64,000 bases of DNA, from NCBI GenBank assembly GCA_031772625.1, contig CM062814.1, positions 365,711,750 through 365,775,749 of the forward strand. The letters run 5' to 3'. Origin of the DNA: Pinus tabuliformis (lineage: Eukaryota; Streptophyta; Pinopsida; Pinales; Pinaceae). The translations under genes were made by a program, and so were the position numbers. The notes beneath the pieces were generated by a model that did not search any database, was not told the DNA's origin, and saw only the letters and a program-made list of their open reading frames with translations. Shown here one piece after another: positions 10,040 through 21,471 of the stretch (position 1 is the first letter of the stretch; every line of letters starts with the position of its first letter).

Positions 10040-11483
10040 TGCATGACAGCGTTAATTGATTGTTGCTAGACCCATTTTGGGCTAGTGGGATCGCCTCTGT
10101 CCGCAGAGGGGATTTACCTCTCCAACACCTTCCATAGGCGTCATCAAGAAATGAATTGGCTTACATTTCTTCTCTTTTTACCTTGAGGAGCTGAATCTCC
10201 ATGATTTCATGTTTGGCTTGAAGCTACTGGTTTTCTTGCTCATAATATGAGACAACAAATTTAGACCTCTTTAAGTCGATCTGGAGCTCCCTGATGTATG
10301 CATCTCTTTATTTAATGATCAAGGAGGTGTCATCGTCATTCTAATCTGAATCAATGAGATGAAAATCAACCTCTGTCTCATGTAGGTTTTCCTCCTCATG
10401 GATATCTTCCTGAATTTCTGCCTCTGTGTATTTTTCTTTGCCTTTGTGTACCTGCTTTGTTGGTGAAGAACACAGGGCCCCTCCCACAATATGTGGGGAA
10501 AACACCAGCCTATGACCTCTCTGATAAGTATGTGCTAATATGCCCAAATCATGCCTCTTAGGCTTGATGACCTGAACCTTCTTAGTCTTCTCAGGTTCAC
10601 TGGTCTCAGTTCTGCTAGGTGACTCAGTGTGCTCATGAAATGGTGATGGTGAAGGAGATTGATATGATGATGATGCATGAACTGTGGGTTGAGATGGAGG
10701 AATGGATGTGGAAGGACGAGATGATGAAGGCACATATTGAACATGCTGAATAAATGGATCAATGAAATGTCATTAGCTATGAAAGTACTCCATGAAATGT
10801 TCAATTGTTTGAGGTGATGGAGGACAATCATCTTGATGCGGGAGTGGTGAGAAATACTTTTCATTTGATTCTTATATTCTCTCTTTTGGAAAATATATTC
10901 CATCTTGTCAATGTCTCGGAAGAGAAAATAAGGTACGTTGAGCATCTTGACTGTTGTGAAGTGCATTAGTAGCCGGATAGGATAGGTGTAAATTATAGAG
11001 AACCTACCTTCACATGTAAAGTATTTCATGATGATTTTCATCATGGGAACATATCTCTACAGGATGTATGAGAAGGGAAAAATCCTCTTTCTTTCATTCT
11101 TCTATCCAGGTTTGATGTATGGCTCATAGTAATGCTCCCCAGGTCTTTTTTCTTGAACCATTTTTCCCCAACATCTGGGATTCCAGTAGCAGCAGATTAT
11201 GATGGCAGTGGAGAAAGTGAGAGTGACACAAGAAAGGGTTACTTGGTGGTCATGGAGATTTGAGATGAATAGTATGCTCAAAATAGGATGATGTTGGACC
11301 TTTTGTATTTTTTCACAGAATTAAAAACATCATAGATGCTTAAAACATGTTACAACCATTGGAGATGCCATGAGTTCCCATGTATGTCTTGGCTCAAGTC
11401 TAAGGATCCTCCCTCCTTTGTTTGGCTTCCTCTGCTTTCTTTGTTCCACCTCACTGGAATTTCTGTCCCCTTATTCTGACATG
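10040..11483 (-). pseudogene. Decayed retroelement-associated protein gene, family unnamed
   Basis: On the minus strand a coding signal runs from an ATG near 11483 to about 10040, with several stops and frame changes. In order it shows a basic start, an EPRHTWELMASPMV segment, a long middle with MKIIMKYFTCEGRFS and YPIRLLMHFT near 11040-10950, LFRDIDKMEYIFQ, a Ser/Pro/His-rich low-complexity stretch near 10740-10600, an acidic stretch (EEENLHETEVDF) and a probable coiled coil, IRELQIDLKRSKFVVSYYEQ. I recall similar proteins as recurrent repeat-encoded hypothetical proteins in plants, but cannot name the family. The last codons lie within 60 bp of the Tat LTR end, so the Tat element probably inserted at its 3' side. 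Confidence 0.45.
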
Positions 11484-13350
11484 GTCTCTTCGTGTCTAAA
11501 GCCCTAGGGAGATAAAATTATAGTGGAATATAGGTTTAGGGAGTTAGGAATGGTATGAGGAAATTCAGAGAGATGAGGGATGGGTATTATGGTTTAAGGG
11601 AAGTGACAAGGAGTCGGAATATAATAAGATTTAGGGTAGGAAATTTTATTATAGGTTAGGGGTTTTGAGAGCCTAGGAAAATGGAATACCTAGGTCTTAG
11701 GGTTTTGGGAATAAAGAGCTTTGGGAAGTAGTGATATGATATAGGGGTTGGGAAATGGTTTAACAGTGATATGGGAAGAGAATAGAAGTACTAGGGAGTG
11801 AAATTGGAGGTGTTGTTATGATTTTGACTATGATATTAGGGTTTCTATCAAGGAAGACATTAAAATTTGTAATGACATTTAAAACACCATAAAATTGACT
11901 TGAGGAACGCTAGGAGAGTGTATTTGAGTATTACTTACTTGTTGGAGGATGAAGACAACCAATGCTGAAGTTTTTAAAGCAATGGCACTTTGTTTGGAGG
12001 CTGGTGAGAAATTTCGAGCAGACGGGCAATGCACAACATAGGCATGCCCTCCACAACACAGACATGCAACATAACACTCTGGCGTGCCCTCCATAACACA
12101 AGTGCACAATGTTGCCTCTTTTCTTCCAAATTCGCCTTTCAAACTTGAAAATTTCTCCTTTGCTGAGGTTGGTCGACAATGACAAGAGAAAATGAGGATT
12201 GAATTGATGTCTTGAGGGTTTAAATACTTTGTGTAATTTGATTTTTTTGATTTAAAACCCATTTTGCTAATGTTTTAAATCACCTTTCAAACATTGCACT
12301 AATACCCTTTACCATGTCATTTTTGCTTTGTAGATTGATCAATTGCTGGAGTGGGCACTCATTGATTAGACATTTATTGTTCAGTTGGCATGTGGAATTG
12401 AGTTGGAGGCTTGAGAAAAAGTTACTTGTTACATATAATTGACATAAAATTACGTAAATGAAAAATAAAATTACATTTCTTTTTTTGGAATAAAATTACA
12501 ATTTGGAATGAAACTCATACTTGAAATCAAAATTACAACTTTGGCAAGCATGTTCACATGTTTGCAAATCCTCTTTAAATGAAAAGGGGATATTATTGGT
12601 TTTCACTCTCATACTTTTGATGGCCTTATGCAATGAAATGGTTTCTTATTGGACCTTGGAAAAATCAAACCTAGAGACCTAATGAAAACCTTGAGTGAGC
12701 AGACTTCATGGTGACTTGACTAACATAAAGACATGATGAAATGAGCTTTCATGATTGATGTATACTCAGTAATACATGAAGGTGGGTGAACAAGTATAGA
12801 TTTGAGGGAGAGTGATGATTTTTTGATTTTAGGGCTACCATAAGTGAGTGAATTTTGGAATGCAACCTAGTGGAATGACAAAATTTCTGAATGAGACCCT
12901 AATATGCAATGAAAAGAGGAGTTTTTATCATTGATGGCAGGATGAAAATACTGACACTAACCAATTGATTATCCACACACTGGAAACACAGCACATTACT
13001 AGCCAAATCAACTCATAGTTGGAAATAATTCATAGAACTCTCTATCAACAGTCAAGAAAAAGTATGATTATGAAGAACTTTATAGTTAATTTGATACAAT
13101 AGATAGGAATGGAAATGAACCTATGGGTAATTTACTTCAACGGTTATGGAAATTTGTTGTAGGATAATTCCTAAAAGTAACAGAGCATCCACCCATTAAA
13201 CCGTTGACTAGTTCTCATACCTTCTCTTTGCCCCTAAAGAAGATGAGTATCCCTTAGGCAATGAGAAGAATTTAATGTTTGGTAGACTTGATTTTTCTTG
13301 ACTTTTGAATTTTGCAATCAAAGTGTTCACAATTGTCTTGTAGATTCAAG
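11484..13350. other. No gene recognised
   Basis: AT-rich sequence with short ORFs of no recognisable composition. A small imperfect repeat of the words CATGCCCTCCACAACACA and GTGCCCTCCATAACACA lies at about 12045-12110. I see no LTR ends, primer sites or coding signal. Confidence 0.4.
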
Positions 13351-13359
13351 AGCTTCAAC

Positions 13360-13720
13360 AAATGTTATGGTTGCTACATTGCTAATTGGGATATTTTTGA
13401 AAAGAAATTTATCAAGAAGTTTGGTTAAGATAAAACAAAAGCATTCTTAATTGTGGAAATGTCAAATATTAAAATGAATTTTACTAAATCAATTGAATAT
13501 TTCAACCAAAGATTATGTTCCATTCTTAATGGAATATTAAAAACAGGGAGATCATGTGTTAACTAAGGTTTATACTACCACCCTTCCCTAAAATGTGGCT
13601 TTTGCCACTATTGGAGTAGATAAAGCAATATCAACCTTAAATATAGATGAAGCTTTAAATGCCATTTTTTTTCCTTCTTAAAATGGCATCTAAACAACTT
13701 TATGGAGAAAACCAAAACAA
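13360..13720 (+). pseudogene. Gypsy gag scrap
   Basis: Translated in two frames, this stretch gives WDIFEKKFIKKFG followed by MSNIKMNFTKSIEYFNQRL. That is the spacing of the central Ty3/Gypsy Gag motif in which a WxxFxxxFxxKFG segment precedes an LxxLxQxxxESIxxFxxRF helix. Stops and at least one frame change are present. No flanking LTR was found, and the call rests on this one motif. Confidence 0.35.
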
Positions 13721-14332
13721 TTTCCAAGAAAAAGCTTTTAACTAGTAAAACGAAAACATTATGTTTTATTTATTTTATATATTAATTAAAATGGTATGTT
13801 TTAATTTATTTTAATAATATAAATAATTAATATATTAATTGCATGTTTTTTCTTCCCAAATTTATCGCGCTAATTTTTAAATAATTGTTTTTTTTTTTTT
13901 TTGTAAATGCTTGTTATTAATTTATAATTTCATAATAATAAATATCAAAATACTTTTAAAAAATAATGATTTCTTAAAACATATTCAGTCACACAATGCA
14001 ACATTAGGATCAATTTATATGGGTTGATTTCCTAGAAGGATATTAGTAGAGCCGACCTTGACTATGGCATCTTCGCATCGATTTCACTGCCTCCATGAGA
14101 TTTTATTAATTATTGAGAATTGACACACAAAGATACCTTAGAGACAAGGGTTTGTTTCTCACCGAATAGTCTATTACGACTGTGTAAATTTAATTTAACC
14201 AATGCATGCTTAAGATAGGCAATTGAGAAAGGTCACAAAATCTAGAGTTTTCAACAATGCATTTAGTAAAAAAAAATAAAAAATAAAAATGAGAATTTTT
14301 TATTTTTTTTTACAAAGTCGGTTGCTATATTA
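13721..14332. other. AT-rich spacer, no gene recognised
   Basis: Long A and T runs (near 13890 and 14260-14310) and low-complexity sequence. No coding signal seen. Confidence 0.4.
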
Positions 14333-14470
14333 ATGGCTGAAAAAAGAGGAGTCAGTTCTCCTGGAGTAGAATATACTTCTGGTGATTTGGATCAAAGGAG
14401 TTACAAAATGGGATCTCTCCTTGATCCTTTTTCTGCTAGTTTACCTGTAAAACTTCCTGAGCTACTATAG
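14333..14470 (+). CDS. Small ORF, 45 aa, unknown
   Basis: An ATG-initiated frame of 46 codons runs MAEKRGVSSPGVEYTSGDLD at its start and ends PVKLPELL before a TAG. Its composition is balanced and protein-like, unlike the AT-rich spacer around it, with no Cys and a proline-bounded hydrophobic tail. It could be the first exon of a captured gene fragment or chance. No family is recognised, no splice partner was identified, and it is isolated from other coding sequence. Confidence 0.25.
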   Translation: MAEKRGVSSPGVEYTSGDLDQRSYKMGSLLDPFSASLPVKLPELL

Positions 14471-14540
14471 ACTCTTACATATTGAAAGAACCAAAATTTG
14501 CATTTGCGTAACATCTTTAATCTATTTCTATGTGGCTTAT

Positions 14541-14891
14541 CTACCTTGCTGTGGACTCCTCGGGATTTGGGTTCGGTTCTATCTGTTTGGCACTGGAAGA
14601 GCTAGTTGCTGCCTTATTCCTTTTGTCCATCATATATTGCAGTATTGCTATGGATTCCTCAGCATGGCTACATTGGTTCGACAGATTTCTAAACTGCTCA
14701 TGAAGAGAGGCTACTCTATGTAGAAAAAGATCTATCTCTGCTCTGTATTTGTCATTGATGGTGCGGTTTTGATCTTCCATTCTGGTCTCCAGGTTCCTTA
14801 GCTGATTCTCTAAGATGCGTTGTTGCGCCCTGACTTCCTCTAGTTCAGCTTGCAAGTCCGCACAGTGTAGGCAGTCCTCGGAGCGAGCCAT
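14541..14891 (-). CDS. Predicted coiled-coil protein, 116 aa, unknown
   Basis: The frame is open upstream to 15239, but I start it at the ATG at 14891, after which composition becomes protein-like. The product is mostly a charged amphipathic helix: DLQAELEEVRAQQRILENQL, then RNLETRMEDQNRT and AEIDLFLHRVASLHEQFRNL, ending in a Ser-rich tail with EPNPNPEEST. A CLHC pair sits near the N-terminus. Immediately upstream on this strand is TTTTGTTGCAG, a plausible splice acceptor, so the ORF may be a downstream exon. The upstream 300 bp are CT-rich, like a 5' leader. It resembles the short coiled-coil start of some Gag proteins, but no capsid or zinc knuckle follows. Confidence 0.35.
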   Translation of the reverse strand: MARSEDCLHCADLQAELEEVRAQQRILENQLRNLETRMEDQNRTINDKYRAEIDLFLHRVASLHEQFRNLSNQCSHAEESIAILQYMMDKRNKAATSSSSAKQIEPNPNPEESTAR

Positions 14892-15938
14892 GCTTGCTTC
14901 AGGGTTGTTGCGGTCCAAAATGCCTGCAACAAAATAAGAGACAGAACACAGAGGAACACGAGCTTGCTTGAGAGCGCAGATAGTCAAACGGGAGCAGGGA
15001 GGAGCTGTCCAGAGGTTCTGATTGACGCAGATGGAGTAGGAGCAGTTTCTAAAAGAAGAGCAACAGATCGTTGATGAAGACAAGACACAGAGGCCCTCAG
15101 AGAACAGATGCTCTCGGAGGCAGCAAGGAACAGAGCAATGAAGATGGAGATGTGAGGAATAATAAATAGGAGGAGGATGCATAAAGAGAAGGCGAGAAGA
15201 GAGCATGCCGATCACGCTGTGGAGATGGTAAATCTGCAAAAAGGTCTAGAAAAAGCCCTGAAAGATTCGAGGATCGGGTCCGAGTAGACGTTTCCCGGCT
15301 AGGATGTTGAAACTTTTGATGCCTTTGACTGTTTTGCGAAAAAAAAGAGAAATATTTAAAAGTAATAGAACTTCTGTTTTTTAAAACATTATGCTATATT
15401 TTGTTTTTGAAACTAGTATTAATCTTAATTTTAATTCATTCTATAAATAGAATATATTGTGTTTCAAATATCACTACCTTAAATTCATGGTACATAGGTT
15501 TATGGTTGGACGTTTTTGCAAGGATCCTAAAGCCATTATAAGTAACATCTTGATTTTCCAAATTAGACATTTTTGTGACTCTGTAATATACTTGGTTTTA
15601 CCAAATTAAATATAAATATGGAAATGTTCCAATCCAACAACATAATAATTTTACATTATGATTTTTATACTTCAAAAAAATTATGATTTTGTAAAATGAT
15701 TTGGTCTAAAGTATATTAGCTATGAAACACCAAACTTTAAAAAAAATGGTTAATTGAAGGTTAATACAATCAAAATTGATGTTTTATGCACATAAAATTC
15801 AAGACTAACACTTATACATTACCCATTTTTATGATTACATCTCTCTCAATCACCCCCAATGAATGATTTGTTTTGGTAATTGTATTTATGCTAAGAAAGA
15901 GTACCTATAATGTAGCCTTTTTTCAAATGTGGAAATTG
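14892..15938. other. No gene recognised
   Basis: The right-hand part is AT-rich with nothing recognisable. The part next to 14891 is CT-rich on the minus strand and may be leader sequence of the coiled-coil ORF. Confidence 0.35.
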
Positions 15939-16117
15939 TGTAACAAACAAGAATAGTGGACAACCAAATTGGATAAATGTGAAGGCATTTTTATTAACAA
16001 AGATGTAAATTTATACTACATTCTTTTGACACTTGGTCTTCATATACCAAGTGGTCTCTTGGACTCCAATGACTGTTCATATTCCACACCAACCCTTAGA
16101 GGATTAGGTTTCCAACA
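15939..16117 (-). repeat. 3' LTR of the small element
   Basis: In minus sense it runs TGTTGGAAACC...TTGTTACA, with an internal TATAAATT and an AATAAA. It aligns along its length with the repeat at 19491-19671, with scattered differences. Confidence 0.6.
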
Positions 16118-16130
16118 TTCCCCCCCTTAA
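16118..16130 (-). promoter_or_regulatory. Polypurine tract of the small element
   Basis: The minus strand reads TTAAGGGGGGGAA directly before the LTR start, which sets the element's orientation. Confidence 0.55.
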
Positions 16131-16249
16131 TCTGAATGGGTATATACGAGTCCAAGAAAAGAGCTCTAATACAACAATGCATGATAGAAATAAGCTAAAT
16201 GTGCTCTCTGAGATGATGACATAAGGTGGGAGAACTCGAGGTCTCAACT

Positions 16250-16564
16250 GATGATGGAAGGATGACCACCAACACTGGAACGCTTAGTGCAGTTCATGGA
16301 ACTCTTCCAAATATGGAAAGAAGTCGGTGTCTTCTGTTAGAGGAAGAGCTCCTTAATGTTTCGAAGAAGGATTACTTCAACCTAGAAAAAGGAGGTTTGC
16401 AACCTACGGTGGTTTAAGGAAGGACACCGATCAAAGGAATGCTTAGTGCGATTCCCACAGCTCTTCAAAATCTGGAGGAAGTGATCCTTTGTTCCTTGAA
16501 GAGGGTGACCTTCAACCTGGAAGAAGGGAGGTCTACAACCTACGATGGTTTAAGGAAGACCACA
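16250..16564 (+). repeat. Diverged tandem duplication, two units of about 150-160 bp
   Basis: The units at about 16250-16415 and 16420-16564 share ordered words: GCTTAGTGC, a CTCTTC...ATATGG or AATCTGG stretch, TTCAACCT(A/G)GAA, CAACCTACG(G/A)TGG and TTTAAGGAAG. They are diverged, with short indels. The plus-strand 63-codon ORF at 16226-16417 is probably incidental. Confidence 0.55.
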
Positions 16565-19479
16565 AACTAAAGCTTGTTTATGGGCTTCTTTGTCTCTGAC
16601 TAAAACTTTGTATCTCGGTATGGTTGTCTTTGGTTATTGGCTCAGGTAGTAGGTTCAGGTTGCAGATTACACTCGCTTGATTTCTCTTTAAAGATTGTAT
16701 ATGAACATCAATCCCACCCATCAAATACAAGGTTAGAAGATGAAGGAACCTCAACTACAAGACTTTTCCATACATTTGAACAAACTCTGTGATATGAGAG
16801 AAAAATTGCTTGGTTGTTGAAGCCCATTACCAAGAGGTGATCCATCCAAGGTGAATCATTTTTCTTGTACGAGGCTTGTTTCTAAAGCATTTGTTTGAAG
16901 AATAAGTGTGTTGACCAGAATTATTGCATGGGTGAAGATCAAAATAATGATATTTCACATGGAAAACTCTATCATAGTATTTCCATTTAAAAATATGTGG
17001 TTGTGGAGGAGCGGGATCTAGAACAGGAGTATGTGAACCGTCCTAAGGAAATCAAACACTTTCAAATTTGATTGCCTTGGAGTAGTTTGGATTATGAAAG
17101 GACACCTCCTTGTCATATCCAAGACTTGTTCTATGCTTGTTACTAACAAGATCTTCCCAAGCTTTAATGATGGACTTGGGAAGTGCATGCTAATTTTTTG
17201 CATTTTCATGCAAATTTTCTCTTGAAATGAGCACTTGATCTTAATTAAGCTCAGGTTCACTGATTTGATCACTTTATATATGCTAATGAGCATCTATCTC
17301 AAACTCAAATAGTGGATTATTCTAAAAAAAACAAGTTTAGATTGATGACTGCACTGTTGTAGCTAAATATTCAAGCTGCAAAAAATCAATCTTTTCTTGT
17401 GCACCTTGCAGACATATTTGAATATGAGAGGAAGTGTCCTTGTTGATTTTAATTGTTCTTTCAATAGTAGACATGATTAGAGTTCTCAATCACTCTAATA
17501 AATTCTAAATTTTAGCCATTTAAAAACTTAAAAAAATTTGGTGCAACTTCACTTTATGTTTCAATAAAATACTAGTTAATCCACTCTTCTTGAGTGCAAT
17601 AATTCAAACACAAAACGAGGGAAAAAGTTGATGCATGCGGGTCTATTTACACTATCAAATGAGACTGTAATTTTTTGAGTAATAACTTGTGAATGTTCAA
17701 CATTCAATACCTTATTGTTACCAAGCTTGTATGACTCTTTGGGTCTCAAGTACTGATCTAAAGGAATGAACTGTGTTAAAATGAAATTATCATTCTCTTT
17801 GTATAAATGCTTGGCCTCAATGTTGGCATGAACTCTTTCCCTTTATATTATTAGAAAATGAATCAACCATAATAATTTTCAAATTTATGGTAGAATAATA
17901 ATCAATCTTGACTTCAGATCATTTAAACCTTTATCGTCACACCAATATAGAGAGAGAATCCTATTATATCAACAAAAAGGCATATATAAATGATACTTGA
18001 ATGGGATAATGGCTTACAACACATAGCAGACACTAGAAAAAAATGGCAGTGCTCTCTTATGGAATGAAAACTTCAGGTTCACAATGCATCACAACATATT
18101 TTATACAACACACTTTGTGGAGGGATAACAATGTATATACCATAATGCAATATACAAGGATCCAATGATATCTCTAGTATTCAATAAGACCGACCAAGGC
18201 ACATACTTCACACATATGTACAACAACAATGACCAGTTCAATGTAGCAATAACCCACTTGCAGGAGCTCCACACCCTTTAAAGGATAATTCCACACATTC
18301 AAGACAATTATGAACACACAAAGATGAATGCACCATGCGTTGCTACTAGATGGAGGAAGATCCTTTGGCTATTGTCTGCATATAATGCATGTTAATCACT
18401 GAGATTTAAGATGTCACGTCTTGAGTGAGTGATTCTAGGATTTATGAGAATAGCCTGAAATCGTCCTCCTTTGAAAACAAAGAAACATCCTCAACAAGCC
18501 TGCTGATCCAAGTTGAATTTGCCTACTAATTAAATTTCTTGAGAATTGGATGGGGACAACAATAGAAAAATCTAGATCATTTGTTTCATATTTGTGCTTT
18601 AACTGCATCTCCAATAAAGGGAAGCCTTTGGGCTGACCTACGATATTACAAAATCTAGGTCTACTCAAATGATATCACAACCTAAATTGACTAGCTACGA
18701 TGGATACACTAGACATATGACTTAAGGATATCCTAGTAAATAATCAATGTGCTACTTAAAAGGAGGACTGGCAGAGAACTTCAAGAAATTCAGTCTATTA
18801 TCAAGTTGTATAAGATACAAAGACTTTATCAAATTCTAGGTTCTACATGTTGTTGAAGAACATAGTCATCGGGAGTGTAATAATCCATTATTAATTGGTA
18901 CATGTATGAAAAGGCTCACCAGTTGAGGGGGGCATGGTCAGATGTTGGATTGACAACACGCAGTCTTGTACCTCCATTTCCACCATCGATACAGTCAAAT
19001 AAGAGTCCAAAATCTAACAATTTTGAAGGAAATATAATATCATTCAACAAATATTTGAGGTTGTGTAGATACAAAGGGAAGAGTGTGTGTGAGGAAACCA
19101 ATACACAAAATGGGACTGTAACACAGGCAATGGACCTCAGATATTACATCAGCGTAGAAAGATGCATATAAATGTTTGTTGCAAGTACCACAGAGAAAAG
19201 AAACCACAATATTTAAAATATCCAATTCATTCATCAACCAAACCTTCAAAGTGGAAGCATTATCAAGGTCGATGAGACTGCAAATAAGGGCATAGGCATT
19301 ACTGACAAGGCCTGACCCACTTACATAAAACAAGCTCTAATAGAAAATTAAAACAATGATGGGCTCTGGCCAGTGAAAAGTAGAGCATGAATTGATAGAA
19401 ATGCAGGCTGAACTTCGGAGTTCTGAACACTGAGGATGCTTAGGCTAGGCCACAAAACCAATGGCTCAAATTTGAGAAA
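16565..19479. other. Interior of the small element, no gene recognised
   Basis: Short ORFs occur on both strands (for example 17018-17293 and 18435-18668, minus), none with recognisable motifs. The sequence is AT-rich and its composition does not separate it from the decayed flanks. Confidence 0.4.
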
Positions 19480-19490
19480 GGTAGATACCA

Positions 19491-19671
19491 TGTTAAACAC
19501 ACAAGAATAGTGGACAACCAAATAGGATAAATGTGAATGCATTTATTTTTCACAATAATGTACATGTATACATTTCCTTGTGACTCTTAGCCTTCATATA
19601 ACAAGTGGTCTCTTGGTCTCCAATGATTGTTCACATTCCACACCAACCCTTAGCGGATTAGGTGTCCAACA
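19491..19671 (-). repeat. 5' LTR of the small element
   Basis: In minus sense it runs TGTTGGACACC...TGTTTAACA and is followed at 19490-19480 by TGGTATCTACC, a partial initiator-Met primer site. Confidence 0.6.
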
Positions 19672-20039
19672 AAAATGAATTCATACCATTCAAAATTCAA
19701 TAACTAAGCTAAGCCAGAGGGAAAGCTAGCTACATTTCTGTTTCTATTAATGGTTTAACAAAAGAATTTATTGCAGTTTTTTAGCATATTATAATGAGGT
19801 TTTGATGGTCATGGAAAGCAAAGTAATCATTCAATAAATTTTCATAGACGATGAATGGAGAGTTCCTCTCAAGGGAAAATTCCTTCCATGCACAAATCCA
19901 CAATAGAAGAAACCATACAGTACACACATTTTGGAACACTTTAGGACGAAAGAAATTTTAGGGCGTCATGGGATTCCTGCTTTTGGTGCTTTCTTCTAAC
20001 ACACCTCAAGTATTTTTACCTGCTCTGAAGGTCATTGTT
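19672..20039. other. No gene recognised
   Basis: Spacer between the small LTR element and the PPR remnant. No coding signal is evident. Confidence 0.35.
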
Positions 20040-20500
20040 GTGCAAGAACGATGACTTCTATGATGTGGCATTGGTATTACTTGGGCTCTGGAGTTTGTGC
20101 TTCAAAACATATTTTCCAAATGCGAGAGTATATCAAATGCTTGCATAATGTTTGGTGAATTGTATGAACAAGATGTACACTCATGGACTGTGAGGATTGT
20201 AGTTTATTTTGGTAGTGTAGACAAAGCATGCGATGTGTTTCCAAAGCATCAAGAAGATGTGGTGCCTTGGACATTGATGACCATAGCATATACGTAGAGT
20301 GGGTAGAAAGAAAAAGACCTGACAAAGTTTATCCTGCGTGCCCCATTTCAACAACCTTGGAAAGAGTCATGTTAGTAGATAGTAGATACCACTCTTATAA
20401 ACAAGTATGCTAAAGGTGGGGTAAAAAAGTCACATCATGCAATATATTTGACATAATGCCTCAATGGGACATAGTAACTTGGACTTTCTATAGATAAATG
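20040..20500 (+). pseudogene. Pentatricopeptide repeat (PPR) gene remnant
   Basis: The first frame carries IFSKCESISNACIMF, an ELYEQDVHSWTVRIV segment, DKACDVF and EDVVPWTLMTIAY. These match the plant PPR pattern of 'ysKcGsi..Ar.vFd.m..rDvvsWt.mI.aya' in two or three successive repeats. Further pieces in other frames, DKVYPACPISTTLERVM and IFDIMPQWDIVTWT, continue the pattern to about 20500. Stops and frame changes rule out function. PPR proteins bind organellar RNA; this is a short fragment without its targeting sequence, probably brought in or left behind by transposition. Confidence 0.65.
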
Positions 20501-20622
20501 ATTCCAAATATTGGCCCACTTTTCTTACATCCAGTGGAGGACCTAAGGAAACCAAGTCTACATCTAGATCTGGTAAAGCAAGGAATAAAAACTACAAATT
20601 TATTACAATCCCAATATTTTCC

Positions 20623-21470
20623 ATGCCTTTTATTGGAATAAATATCTACATCAAGGTGAAAGTAGTTGATTTAGTATCCATGCTGACTGTCAGACTTCAA
20701 GAACATACAAGAATCCTTGTTGGTTTTTTGTGGCTTCCTCACAAAGGAAGGAAACTTAAGCAGGAGCTTTTACTCAATGATTATGTTAGCACCAAGGATT
20801 CTTCAGTCTCTCTCATTGCAAGCCTAATTCAGGGTGCCAAGGGTAAGGGGGGTCCTTCTACTTCCAAGCCCATGTCTTTCAAGGATTCCCTCAAGCAAAG
20901 ACCCAACTTTCCAATACATAAGGATCTCTTAGGTCCAACATTTGTAGTAGATCAATCTTTGGACACCCTATATTGAAGTTGCAAATGGTGCTACTAACAA
21001 AAGGGTGGCAGATTATCTAAAGCAATTATTTTCCATTTTAACAAATTTTGACCCTCAGAATCTACTGTCCATGAATTGATATACCAAAAATAGCCTTAGA
21101 ATATAGAGTTGATATTCTTCTGAAAATGATTTATTGTGGCTTTCTTCAAAAATTTAGAGGACACGCATAAGGCTTTTGACCATAATCCTTGGTTTTGGGG
21201 ACAACTCATTCTATCAATGCAACTATGGTTCTCGGATTTAAATCCTCTTACCATTAAGTATCTCGCTACTCTACTATGTGTAAAGCTACCTAACTTACAC
21301 ATCCATTTAATCCACCCTGAAATCTTAGAAGACGTGGGCGATTTAATAGGCAACTTCATCAAAATAGATAGTGAAAGGATTTCAAAAGGAATTTTCACAT
21401 CTCTTCACATATGTGTTGAAGTGGACCTCAGTGAAAGGTTATCGAGCAAAACCCTACTGAAGTGGATGGG
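20623..21470 (+). pseudogene. LINE ORF1-like (DUF4283) remnant, 5' half
   Basis: The second part (about 21136-21470) has VAFFKNLEDTHKAFDHNPWFW, written here from its plus-strand frame, then LPNLHIHLIHPEILEDVGD, IGNFIKIDSERISKGIF and ICVEVDLSERL. This is the order seen in DUF4283 proteins of plant LINE ORF1, which bind RNA. The earlier part (20623-20976) has a SKPMSFKDSLK motif often found upstream of that domain. A stop at 20974 and frame changes lie between the two. The frame ends after KWMG at 21470, where a truncated Gypsy LTR begins. The zinc-knuckle half of the same protein resumes at 38539. Confidence 0.65.
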
Positions 21471-21471
21471 T

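Larger units (their letters stand above)
15939..19671 (-). mobile_element. Small LTR element without recognisable pol, minus strand
   Basis: Two related ~180-bp direct repeats (15939-16117 and 19491-19671) enclose 3.4 kb. On the minus strand each begins TGTTGGA and ends ACA. The left repeat is preceded (minus-strand sense) by a G-rich tract, and the right repeat is followed by TGGTATC, the first seven bases of the initiator-Met primer site used by Copia elements. Left flank GAAAT and right flank AAAAT may be a target duplication with one change. The interior shows no RT, integrase or protease motifs on either strand, so the element would be non-autonomous or extensively eroded. Confidence 0.6.

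Noticed and set aside
10535-11044. 169-codon minus-strand frame taken as an intact gene
   Set aside because: Only its first part is real coding signal; its His-rich end is the wrong frame of the Ser/Pro-rich segment, and upstream and downstream parts of the protein lie in other frames or behind stops.
11879-12262. 127- and 84-codon overlapping minus-strand frames
   Set aside because: No recognisable motif; the Cys-rich appearance comes from a short repeated GCCCTCCACAACACA-type word.
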